Shown here piece after piece: positions 27,247 through 34,185 of a stretch of 62,228 nucleotides of DNA; within the stretch, counting starts at the first letter, position 1; every line of letters begins with the position of its first letter. The position numbers were made by a program, and so were the translations under genes. The DNA comes from Hylemonella sp. (GTDB lineage Bacteria > Pseudomonadota > Gammaproteobacteria > Burkholderiales > Burkholderiaceae_C). The notes below the pieces were generated by a model. The model had not been told where the DNA came from and searched no databases. It was given only the letters and a program-made list of their open reading frames with translations. The DNA lies in contig JAUXVI010000018.1 in the NCBI GenBank assembly GCA_030680575.1, forward strand, positions 1 to 62,228. The letters are read 5' to 3'.

Positions 27247-28449
27247 ATGGAAGCACTCAAACAGGGCGCGGACACCCTGTTCATCCTGCTCGGCGCCATC
27301 ATGGTTCTGGCCATGCACGCCGGTTTTGCATTTCTGGAGCTCGGCACCGTGCGCCGCAAGAACCAGGTCAATGCGCTGGTCAAGATCCTGGTGGACTTCT
27401 GCGTCTCCACCGTGGTCTATTTCCTGCTCGGCTACAGCGTGGCCTACGGCACCGGTTTCTTGATCGGCGCCGAACAGCTCGCCACCCGGAATGGCTATGA
27501 CCTGGTGAAGTTCTTTTTTCTGCTGACCTTTGCCGCCGCCATTCCGGCCATCATCTCCGGCGGCATTGCCGAACGGGCCAAGTTCTGGCCGCAGCTGATT
27601 GCCACAGCCATCATCGTCGGCTTCGTTTACCCCTTCTTCGAAGGCATTGCCTGGAACCAGCACTTCGGCGTGCAGGCCTGGATCAAGGCCACCACCGGCG
27701 AGGAGTTCCACGACTTCGCCGGCAGCGTGGTGGTGCATGCCGTCGGCGGCTGGATTGCACTGCCGGCCGTGCTGCTGCTGGGCGCACGCAGCAACCGCTA
27801 CCGCAAGGATGGCGCCATGTCGGCCCACCCGCCATCGAGCATTCCCTTCCTGGCGCTGGGCGCCTGGATCCTGATCGTCGGCTGGTTTGGCTTCAACGTG
27901 ATGAGCGCGCAGATGCTGGACAAGATCTCCGGCCTGGTGGCGGTCAACTCGCTGATGGCCATGGTGGGCGGCACGCTGGTGGCGCTGCTGCTGGGCAAGA
28001 ACGACCCCGGCTTTGTGCACAACGGCCCGCTGGCCGGCCTGGTGGCCGTGTGCGCCGGCTCCGATTTGATGCACCCGCTGGGCGCACTGGTAGTAGGCGG
28101 CATGGCCGGCGCCATCTTCGTCGTGATGTTCACGCTGACGCAGAACAGATGGAAGATCGACGATGTGCTGGGTGTCTGGCCGTTGCACGGCTTGTGCGGT
28201 ACCTGGGGCGGCCTGGCGGCTGGCATTTTTGGCAGCAAATCGCTCGGGGGCCTGGGCGGCATCTCTTTCAGCGGCCAGCTCATCGGCACCGCCATGGGCG
28301 TGATCTGGGCGTTGGCAGGCGGTTTTGTCGTCTACGGGCTGCTCAAGCTCATGCTCGGCTTGCGTTTGAGCCAAGAAGAGGAGTTCAACGGCGCTGACCT
28401 GTCCATCCACCGAATTGGCGCGACCCCGGACCGCGAAGCCAACTGGTAA
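27247..28449 (+). CDS. amt: Ammonium transporter, Amt/MEP/Rh family
   Basis: A 400-residue inner-membrane ammonium channel. The pore twin-histidine residues are in FAGSVVVHAVGG (near residue 165) and WPLHGLCGTWGG (near residue 310). The phenylalanine gate and recruitment-site regions are recognisable in the N-terminal half, and AERAKFWPQL is a typical Amt motif. The start at ATG 27247 follows AGAGG; a much longer upstream frame is spurious. No signal peptide is present, so it is the shorter 11-TM form. A sigma-54-type promoter and the family's usual control by nitrogen regulators suggest induction under ammonium limitation. No glnK gene is adjacent, unlike the common glnK-amtB pair. Confidence 0.93.
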   Translation: MEALKQGADTLFILLGAIMVLAMHAGFAFLELGTVRRKNQVNALVKILVDFCVSTVVYFLLGYSVAYGTGFLIGAEQLATRNGYDLVKFFFLLTFAAAIPAIISGGIAERAKFWPQLIATAIIVGFVYPFFEGIAWNQHFGVQAWIKATTGEEFHDFAGSVVVHAVGGWIALPAVLLLGARSNRYRKDGAMSAHPPSSIPFLALGAWILIVGWFGFNVMSAQMLDKISGLVAVNSLMAMVGGTLVALLLGKNDPGFVHNGPLAGLVAVCAGSDLMHPLGALVVGGMAGAIFVVMFTLTQNRWKIDDVLGVWPLHGLCGTWGGLAAGIFGSKSLGGLGGISFSGQLIGTAMGVIWALAGGFVVYGLLKLMLGLRLSQEEEFNGADLSIHRIGATPDREANW

Positions 28450-28534
28450 GCACACAGAGCGCCTACTGAAAATGGGCGCTGTTGTGCGTTTGCAGCCAAT
28501 TTTCACGTTTTGAGCGCATGGATTGGCGATTTAT

Positions 28535-28564
28535 TTGAATATTTTTCTTGGATTCGCGCATAAT
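28535..28564 (+). promoter_or_regulatory. Sigma-70 promoter of the first RRM gene
   Basis: TTGAAT (28535-28540), an 18-base spacer and CATAAT (28559-28564), about 135 bases upstream of the start codon, leaving a long leader. Confidence 0.55.
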
Positions 28565-28597
28565 GGATGCGTATCGCTCTAAAACGGCGGTATGAAT

Positions 28598-28704
28598 TTG
28601 CGGTGATTAAGTCGGTTTTGCGTCTGCTTTAAGTCTTCATTGGTTTGTTGCTCGCGGCTATCAGACTCCATCGCCTTACCTGAGTCTTTTTGAGGAGTCC
28701 ATTC
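28598..28704 (+). promoter_or_regulatory. Leader of RRM gene 1 with RBS-sequestering hairpin
   Basis: GACTCC (28664-28669) can pair with GGAGTC (28694-28699), which contains the Shine-Dalgarno GGAG. The same GACTC can instead pair with GAGTC at 28682-28686, freeing the RBS, so two exclusive folds exist. The box TTGCGGTGAT at 28598-28607 also occurs in the leader of the downstream paralogue. Confidence 0.55.
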
Positions 28705-29094
28705 ATGGGCAACAAACTTTACGTGGGCAACCTGCCCTATTCTTTCCGTGACGAAGACCTGCAGAAGGCCTTCAGCCAGTTCGGCACCGTCTCCAGCGCC
28801 AAGGTCATGATGGAACGCGACACCGGTCGCTCCAAGGGCTTCGGTTTTGTCGAGATGGGCAGCGATGCCGAAGCGCAAGCTGCGATCAGCGGCATGCACG
28901 GCCAGCAGCATGGCGGCCGCGGTCTGGTGGTCAACGAAGCGCGCCCGATGGAGCCGCGTCCCCCCCGTAGCGGTGGCTTCGGCGGCGGCAATGGCGGCGG
29001 CGGTTACGGTGGTGGTGGCGGCGGCTACGGTGGTGGCGGTGGCGGTCGTCGCGAAGGCGGTGGCGGTGGTTACGGCGGTGGCCGCAACTACTAA
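28705..29094 (+). CDS. Glycine-rich RNA-binding protein with one RRM domain, copy 1
   Basis: A 129-residue protein: one RRM (residues 1-80) with RNP2 KLYVGNLPY and RNP1 SKGFGFVEM, then a Gly/Tyr/Arg-rich tail. This is the layout of bacterial (cyanobacterial Rbp-like) single-RRM proteins, which are often cold-induced and bind single-stranded RNA. ATG 28705 with TGAGGAG upstream is preferred over an earlier in-frame codon because the paralogue at 29341 begins identically (MGNKLYVGNLPY). A Rho-independent terminator follows. It is one of a tandem pair of paralogues, each with its own leader and terminator. Confidence 0.93.
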   Translation: MGNKLYVGNLPYSFRDEDLQKAFSQFGTVSSAKVMMERDTGRSKGFGFVEMGSDAEAQAAISGMHGQQHGGRGLVVNEARPMEPRPPRSGGFGGGNGGGGYGGGGGGYGGGGGGRREGGGGGYGGGRNY

Positions 29095-29120
29095 GCATCG
29101 ATTCGCTGCTTGCATCCAAA

Positions 29121-29142
29121 AGGGCCCTCGTGGCCCTTTTTT
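29121..29142 (+). terminator. Intrinsic terminator after RRM gene 1
   Basis: Stem AGGGCC / GGCCCT with a 5-base loop followed by TTTTTT. Confidence 0.85.
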
Positions 29143-29246
29143 CATGCCTGGCGCCCTCTCACCAACCTAGCGCCAACCCCACTTGTGTGGAAAACATTTC
29201 TATGGCAAAAACCGAATCGCGACGGCTAGGAGGCCGCCGCACAGGA

Positions 29247-29340
29247 TTGCGGTGATCTGTCGAATTCGCATCGTTGCTACACATTGATTGCGTTTTTTGG
29301 GACTCCATCGCTCGTTTTTTAGTTTTTCAGGAGTCCCTGC
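29247..29340 (+). promoter_or_regulatory. Leader of RRM gene 2 with RBS-sequestering hairpin
   Basis: GGGACTCC (29299-29306) is fully complementary to GGAGTCCC (29330-29337), an 8-bp stem that buries the Shine-Dalgarno CAGGAG. The loop is U-rich. The conserved box TTGCGGTGAT is at 29247-29256. The same architecture precedes the first paralogue. Confidence 0.6.
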
Positions 29341-29808
29341 ATGGGCAATAAACTTTACGTCGGTAACCTGCCTTATACGGTGCGAGACGAAGATTTGCAG
29401 CAAGCCTTCAGCCAGTTCGGCGCCGTCTCCAGCGCCAAGGTCATGATGGAACGCGACACCGGCCGTTCCAAGGGCTTCGGCTTTGTCGAGATGGGCAGCG
29501 ATGCCGAGGCGCAAGCCGCCATCAACGGCATGAATGGCCAACCGCTGAATGGTCGCAGCCTGGTCGTCAACGAAGCGCGTCCGATGGAGCCGCGCCCCCC
29601 GCGCAGTGGCGGTTATGGCGGTGGTGGTGGTGGTGGTGGTGGTGGTGGTGGGGGAGGCGGCTACGGTGGTGGTGGCCGACGTGAAGGTGGCGGCGGCTAC
29701 GGCGGGGGAGGTGGCGGTTATGGTGGCGGCAACGAAGGCGGAGACGGTGGTTTCCGCAGCCCCTACGGCAACCCACGCGGCGGTGGCGGCGGGCGCCGCG
29801 GCTACTGA
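29341..29808 (+). CDS. Glycine-rich RNA-binding protein with one RRM domain, copy 2
   Basis: A 155-residue paralogue of the gene at 28705. The RRM (residues 1-80) is nearly identical, with RNP2 KLYVGNLPY and RNP1 SKGFGFVEM. The C-terminal tail is longer and almost entirely Gly with Arg/Tyr, including a pure glycine run coded by a (GGT) tract. Such tails favour RNA-binding and self-association. The pair presumably arose by tandem duplication including the leader. Its own terminator follows at 29825. Confidence 0.93.
   Translation: MGNKLYVGNLPYTVRDEDLQQAFSQFGAVSSAKVMMERDTGRSKGFGFVEMGSDAEAQAAINGMNGQPLNGRSLVVNEARPMEPRPPRSGGYGGGGGGGGGGGGGGGYGGGGRREGGGGYGGGGGGYGGGNEGGDGGFRSPYGNPRGGGGGRRGY
29620..29649 (+). 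repeat. (GGT)10 trinucleotide repeat inside RRM gene 2
   Basis: Ten consecutive GGT units within the coding sequence produce a polyglycine run. Slippage would change length without shifting the frame. Confidence 0.85.
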
Positions 29809-29824
29809 TCAGGACATGACGTCC

Positions 29825-29847
29825 AAAAGGCCCTTCGGGGCCTTTTT
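29825..29847 (+). terminator. Intrinsic terminator after RRM gene 2
   Basis: AAAAGGCCC / GGGCCTTTT stem with a TTCG tetraloop and a T-run. By symmetry it may also end leftward transcription arriving from sbtB. Confidence 0.9.
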
Positions 29848-29900
29848 GCTTTCTATGCCAAACAGAATAAGCGCCAAATGCTATGAATACTATAGCAACA

Positions 29901-30203
29901 TCAGAACTTCTCGGGCCGCAGCACGGCGACATCGGCGAAAAACAAGGTCAGGCCGTAATGCGGTGCATAGGTGGCCAGCACATGGCGGGCAATAGCGTCG
30001 GCCACGGCGTCTTCACAGATCACCTTGAGCTCGATCGTGCGGTCGGCCTCCCAGCTGCCTTCGCGCGTGGCATGGCTGCTGCCGCCGCGCACATCGTGCA
30101 CGGTGTAGCCGTGGGCACCGGCCTGGCGCACGTCGCTCACCAGCCGCTTTTCCAGCGCCGCCTCGGCGATGATCACCAGCAACTTCTTCGGGTGTTTGGT
30201 CAT
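29901..30203 (-). CDS. SbtB-like PII-family regulatory protein
   Basis: A 100-residue PII-superfamily protein (KKLLVIIAEAALEKRLVSDV; a T-loop region around HDVRGGSSHATREGSWEADRTIE; C-terminal VLATYAPHYGLTLFFADVAVL). Encoded 11 bases after the SbtA-like transporter gene, as for cyanobacterial sbtA-sbtB. There SbtB binds adenine nucleotides including cAMP and gates bicarbonate uptake. The start at ATG 30203 gives the standard PII N-terminus; a longer frame extends into sbtA in another phase and is rejected. No C-terminal CGPxGC redox loop is present (ends VLRPEKF), a difference from several cyanobacterial SbtB proteins. Confidence 0.85.
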   Translation of the reverse strand: MTKHPKKLLVIIAEAALEKRLVSDVRQAGAHGYTVHDVRGGSSHATREGSWEADRTIELKVICEDAVADAIARHVLATYAPHYGLTLFFADVAVLRPEKF

Positions 30204-30214
30204 CTTGGTCTCCC

Positions 30215-31153
30215 TCAGGCCAGGCGCTGGGCGAGCGCGAAATACAGCGGGATGCCCAGCACGATGTTGAACGGAAAGGTCACGCCCAGCGCCGCCGTGA
30301 TCGACAGCGCCGCATTGGCCTGCGGCACGGCAATGCGCATGGCGGTGGGGGCGGCAATGTAGCTGGCACTGGCGGCCAGGGTGGCCAGCACCGTCACGCC
30401 ACCCAGGCTGAGCCCCAGGGCACGGCCGACCAGGGCACCCAGCACGGCCAGCAGCAGCGGCGCCAGCAGGGCAAAGCCGAGAAGACGCAGACCATAACGC
30501 CGCAGTTCGCCCAGGCGGCCGCCGGCCACCAAGCCGAGCTCCAGCAGGAACAGCGCCAGCACCCCCTTGAACGGATCGATGAAGACGTTCTTGATGGACG
30601 CCGTCCCCGCCTCGCCCATCACCGCGCCGATCAGCAGCCCGCCGGCCAGCAGCAAGACCGATTTTCCGAGGAAGACGTCGTGCGCCAGCTCCTTCCAGTG
30701 GATGCGCCCCGGCGCCGTGTCTGCGCCGAGCCGTGCCAACAGAATGCCTGCAATCAGGCCCGGTGCTTCCATCAGCGCTACCCACAGCGCGGCATGGCTC
30801 TCCAGCGCCACGCCGCGCTTTTGCAGATAACTACTGGCCACAGCAAAGGTCACGACGCTGACCGAGCCGTAGTGTGCTGCCAGCGCCGCACTGTCCACGG
30901 CACTCAAGCCAAGGCGCCGCAGCACAGGCACCAACAGGAAAGGAATGGCAAAACCCAGCGCCAGACACGCTGCCACCTGCGGCGCCAACACCAGCAGGGA
31001 CTGCTTGCTCAACTCGATGCCGCCCTTCAGACCGATGGCAAGCAGGAGATAGATAGAGAGGGTTTCGTAGAGGGCTTCGGGCAGGCGCAGGTCGCTCTTG
31101 AACCAACGCGCCAGCACCCCGAGCAGAAAGAAAAGCACGACAACGTCCAGCAT
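30215..31153 (-). CDS. sbtA: SbtA-like sodium-dependent bicarbonate transporter permease
   Basis: A 312-residue inner-membrane protein with about ten hydrophobic segments in two inverted halves, each beginning with a polar motif: LPEALYETLSIYLLLAIGLKGG near residue 25 and DPFKGVLALFLLELGLVAGGR near residue 195 (each quoted stretch is one motif). This matches the SbtA/DUF897 family of high-affinity Na+/HCO3- symporters. It is shorter than cyanobacterial SbtA (about 370). Together with the downstream PII-like gene it suggests regulated inorganic-carbon uptake, consistent with autotrophy or anaplerotic CO2 fixation. No carboxylase gene is in the window to confirm which. Confidence 0.85.
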   Translation of the reverse strand: MLDVVVLFFLLGVLARWFKSDLRLPEALYETLSIYLLLAIGLKGGIELSKQSLLVLAPQVAACLALGFAIPFLLVPVLRRLGLSAVDSAALAAHYGSVSVVTFAVASSYLQKRGVALESHAALWVALMEAPGLIAGILLARLGADTAPGRIHWKELAHDVFLGKSVLLLAGGLLIGAVMGEAGTASIKNVFIDPFKGVLALFLLELGLVAGGRLGELRRYGLRLLGFALLAPLLLAVLGALVGRALGLSLGGVTVLATLAASASYIAAPTAMRIAVPQANAALSITAALGVTFPFNIVLGIPLYFALAQRLA

Positions 31154-31198
31154 GGCCGGAATGATGCCAGCGTCGAGAAGTCCCCGTGCCGTCCGGGG

Positions 31199-31975
31199 TC
31201 AGCCGTCGGTGCGGCGGTGTTTGCGCGGACGGCCCGCCAACAGGCGGTCAAACCAGGCATCGGGCAACAGGCGCAGCAGTTTGGCGACCACCCCCATCTG
31301 CCACGGGATGACGCGGTAGCTCACACCCGCATCGATCGCCCGGTACGCGCGCTCGGCAAAAGCGTCGACGCTCATCAGAAAGGGCATGGCATAACGGTTT
31401 TGCCGCGTCAGCGGGGTGTCGATGTAGCCCGGGCTCAATGTCACTACCTTCACGCCGCTGGCGCGCAATTCGCCACGCAAGCTCTCGCAATAACTGATCA
31501 CGCCGGCCTTGCTGGCACAGTAGGCACCATGGCCGGGCAGACCTCGGATGCCTGCCACGCTGGCGATCCCCACCAAACGACCGGAGCCACGCTGCGCCAT
31601 CGCGTCGATGAAGGGATGGAAGGTGGCGGCCAAGCCGATGTTATTGGTCGCCAGGGTCTGCACCATCACATCCAGATCCGGCCGCGCGGCCGTGTCCATG
31701 CCGATGCTGATGCCGGCATTGGCGACCACCACATCGGGCACACCCTGCGCCGCCAGGCAAACCCGCCCTGCAGCCACAATGCTATTGATGTCCGCCACGT
31801 CGGCGCTATAGATTTGATAGCTGGCCGCACTTATTCCAAGCTGCCTGCACCATGATTCGATCTCCTGCGTGCGACGCCCCACCAGCGCCAGCCGGTAGCC
31901 CGCCTGGTGGAAGCGCTTGGCCAGTGCCTGGCCAATACCGCTGGAGGCGCCGGTGATAAAGGCCAGCTTGCGCAT
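31199..31975 (-). CDS. Short-chain dehydrogenase/reductase (SDR)
   Basis: A 258-residue classical SDR: cofactor motif TGASSGIG near residue 8, NAG motif (VVANAGIS) near residue 88, catalytic Ser in GIASVAG and Tyr/Lys in YCASKAG near residue 152. The Arg-rich position after strand 2 (VGRRTQE) suggests NADP(H) preference. The C-terminal 60 residues are hydrophobic and basic, as in membrane-peripheral members. Starts 5 bases after the lptC stop, so it sits in the kdsD-kdsC-lptC operon at the place where lptA would be expected. The substrate is unknown; the neighbours hint at lipid or envelope metabolism. Confidence 0.88.
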   Translation of the reverse strand: MRKLAFITGASSGIGQALAKRFHQAGYRLALVGRRTQEIESWCRQLGISAASYQIYSADVADINSIVAAGRVCLAAQGVPDVVVANAGISIGMDTAARPDLDVMVQTLATNNIGLAATFHPFIDAMAQRGSGRLVGIASVAGIRGLPGHGAYCASKAGVISYCESLRGELRASGVKVVTLSPGYIDTPLTRQNRYAMPFLMSVDAFAERAYRAIDAGVSYRVIPWQMGVVAKLLRLLPDAWFDRLLAGRPRKHRRTDG

Positions 31976-31980
31976 CCGGC

Positions 31981-32607
31981 TTATTTCTTGGGATCCGGAA
32001 CCAGCGTGCCGCGCACCCGGCCGTGCAACTGCATGATCTGATCGACGTTGTCGAACTCCATGCTGTTGGCCGTGAACCGGTCGTTGCCACGTATCAACTC
32101 GACCGGCTTGTGCGATTTGACAATCTCGGTGTCCATGTAGGCATGCAGAAATTCACCGTGGTAGCTCATGCGCGGGATCGTTTCACCCGATGGTTCTACG
32201 AAGGGGTCACGCACCACTAAGGCGTTGCCGATGAGTTGCACCTCCGAGTTGTCGCTGTTGGTGAGCGCCTGGTTGGCAGTGGCGGTGGTGAGGCGCCCCT
32301 TGTTGCTGAAGGAGCGGATGCGCGCCTTGTCGATCTCCAGCGTATCGGTGTCCGGATAGTGGCGCGCCTCGGTGCCAAAGATCTCGCTTTTCAGGCGGCC
32401 CGAGGTATCAAACGTCTTGACCGAGAACTGATGCATGAAGTAATCCGGCTCATGCTTGGCCGGCTGATCCGGGGAAGGCGCCTCAAACACAGGTGTGCTG
32501 CGCACCAGCCAGTAGGTCCCGAGTGCCAGCACGCCCATCAGGATGATGGGCAGATAGATCGATACGCGATCCCAGGTCGCGCGCAACAGGCGGATCACTG
32601 TTGCCAC
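31981..32607 (-). CDS. lptC: LPS export ABC transporter periplasmic protein LptC
   Basis: A 208-residue single-pass inner-membrane protein that passes lipopolysaccharide from LptBFG to LptA. It has an N-terminal membrane anchor (IYLPIILMGVLALGTYWLV, about residues 17-35) and a periplasmic beta-jellyroll (YFMHQFSVKTFDTSGRLKSEI; RHYPDTDTLEIDKARI; LHAYMDTEIVKSHKPVELI). It overlaps the kdsC 3' end by 13 bases, so the genes are coupled. The usual downstream genes lptA, lptB and rpoN are not here. Confidence 0.93.
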   Translation of the reverse strand: MATVIRLLRATWDRVSIYLPIILMGVLALGTYWLVRSTPVFEAPSPDQPAKHEPDYFMHQFSVKTFDTSGRLKSEIFGTEARHYPDTDTLEIDKARIRSFSNKGRLTTATANQALTNSDNSEVQLIGNALVVRDPFVEPSGETIPRMSYHGEFLHAYMDTEIVKSHKPVELIRGNDRFTANSMEFDNVDQIMQLHGRVRGTLVPDPKK

Positions 32608-33140
32608 TCCGCAAGCAGGTCAGCATACCGACCGCTGGCCATCAGAAGTACATCGCAGAACTCGCGCGCGGCACCGTCTCCACCACGGGCCTGTGTCACG
32701 TGGTGGGCCACGGCCCGCGCTTCCTCGTGCGCATTGAGGGGCGCGCAAGCGAAGGCACAACGCCGCATGACCGCCAGATCGGGCCAGTCATCACCCATGG
32801 CAGCGGCTTGCGTCCAGTCCAGTCCCAATGTCTGCAAGACTTGTTCCGCCGCCGGCCGTTTGGCCTCGGTCCCGAAATGCGCATGGACAATGCCCAGCGC
32901 CTGCAAGCGCACGCGCAAGGCCTGGCTGTCACGCCCGGTGATCACCGCTGGCGTGATGCCGGCGCGCTGCAGCAGCTTGAGGCCGTGGCCGTCCAGGGTG
33001 TTGAAACGTTTGAGTGTTTCGCCGGCCTCGGACATGTACAGACCGCCATCGGTGAGCACGCCGTCCACATCAAAGAAAGCGACGCGGATACCCTGGGCCT
33101 TGAGCAACAGTTCCGGGGGAAAGTTCAGTGCCGGCGTCAT
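32595..33140 (-). CDS. kdsC: 3-deoxy-D-manno-octulosonate 8-phosphate phosphatase
   Basis: HAD-superfamily phosphatase releasing Kdo from Kdo-8-phosphate for lipopolysaccharide synthesis. The 181-residue protein has the DxD nucleophile motif FFDVDGVLTDGG near residue 22, VITGRDSQALRVR near residue 65, and the metal site MGDDWPDLAVM near residue 120. ATG 33140 overlaps the kdsD stop (TGATGA), giving tight coupling; a longer frame into kdsD is spurious. Slightly shorter at the N-terminus than the E. coli enzyme. Confidence 0.95.
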   Translation of the reverse strand: MTPALNFPPELLLKAQGIRVAFFDVDGVLTDGGLYMSEAGETLKRFNTLDGHGLKLLQRAGITPAVITGRDSQALRVRLQALGIVHAHFGTEAKRPAAEQVLQTLGLDWTQAAAMGDDWPDLAVMRRCAFACAPLNAHEEARAVAHHVTQARGGDGAAREFCDVLLMASGRYADLLAEWQQ

Positions 33141-34141
33141 CAGATCACCTTGGCACGCATCAGGTCGTTGCTGTTCAGGGCGCCGCACAAACGGCCCTCG
33201 GCGTCGACCACCAGCACACTGGTAATGCTTCGCAGCTCCATCAGTTCAGCCGCCTCGACTGCCAACGCGTCCGCTGTGATGGTGACCGGATCAGGATGCA
33301 TGAACTGCCCGGCTGAGCCGGTGCGCAGATCCACGCCCTTTTCCAGCAGGCGACGCAGATCGCCGTCGGTGAAGATGCCCAGCACCCGGTCCTGCGCGTC
33401 GACGATCGCGGTGGCGCCCAGGCCTTTGGCGCTCATTTCGCGCATCACCTCGCTGAAGCCTGCCACAGGGGCCACCTTCGGCACGGCTTCGCCGCTGCGC
33501 ATGACGTCCTCCACGAGGGTCAGCAACTTGCGCCCCAGCGCGCCGCCAGGGTGGGAGCGTGCGAAGTCTTCCGCTTTGAAGCCGCGCGCATCGAGCAGCG
33601 CAACCGCCAGTGCATCCCCCAGCGCCAGCTGCGCCGTGGTGCTGGCTGTCGGCGCCAGGTTCAAGGGGCAGGCTTCCTTTTCGACACCGCTGTCGAGCGC
33701 CAGGTCGGCATGCCGGGCCAGCGTCGAGCCCAGATGTCCTGTCATCGCAATCAGCGGAACACCGAGGCGCTTGAGAACCGGCAGGATGGCGGTGAGCTCG
33801 TCCGACTCACCACTGTTGGAAATGGCCAGCACCAGGTCGGTGGTCTTGATCATGCCCAGATCACCATGGCTGGCTTCAGCCGGATGGACAAACATGGCGG
33901 GGGTACCGGTCGAGGCCAGTGTCGCAACCATCTTGCGACCAATGTGGCCGCTCTTGCCCATGCCCATGACCACCACGCGCCCCTCCACCTGCAACATCAG
34001 GGCCACCGCCTTGGCAAAGGCGTCACCGATGCGCTGGCGCAGACCGAGCACAGCGGCCGCTTCGATCTCCAGCGTCTCGCGAGCGAGCTGCAGCGCCTTG
34101 TCGGCATCGAACGGTCGATCCTGGGGTTTAGGTGGGGTCAT
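33140..34141 (-). CDS. kdsD: Arabinose-5-phosphate isomerase (KpsF/GutQ/KdsD)
   Basis: Converts ribulose-5-phosphate to arabinose-5-phosphate, the first step of Kdo synthesis. The 333-residue protein has an N-terminal SIS sugar-isomerase domain (VVVMGMGKSGHIGRKM near residue 55, AISNSGESDEL near residue 105, SHPGGALGRKLL) and two C-terminal CBS domains (around 210-265 and 275-330). Length and order are canonical. It heads the kdsD-kdsC-lptC-SDR operon and diverges from the CPA2 antiporter gene with only 44 bases between starts. Confidence 0.96.
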   Translation of the reverse strand: MTPPKPQDRPFDADKALQLARETLEIEAAAVLGLRQRIGDAFAKAVALMLQVEGRVVVMGMGKSGHIGRKMVATLASTGTPAMFVHPAEASHGDLGMIKTTDLVLAISNSGESDELTAILPVLKRLGVPLIAMTGHLGSTLARHADLALDSGVEKEACPLNLAPTASTTAQLALGDALAVALLDARGFKAEDFARSHPGGALGRKLLTLVEDVMRSGEAVPKVAPVAGFSEVMREMSAKGLGATAIVDAQDRVLGIFTDGDLRRLLEKGVDLRTGSAGQFMHPDPVTITADALAVEAAELMELRSITSVLVVDAEGRLCGALNSNDLMRAKVI

Positions 34142-34185
34142 GCTGTGATTTTATCGGGCGCTTCTGCTCTTGCTAGTATCAGGGT

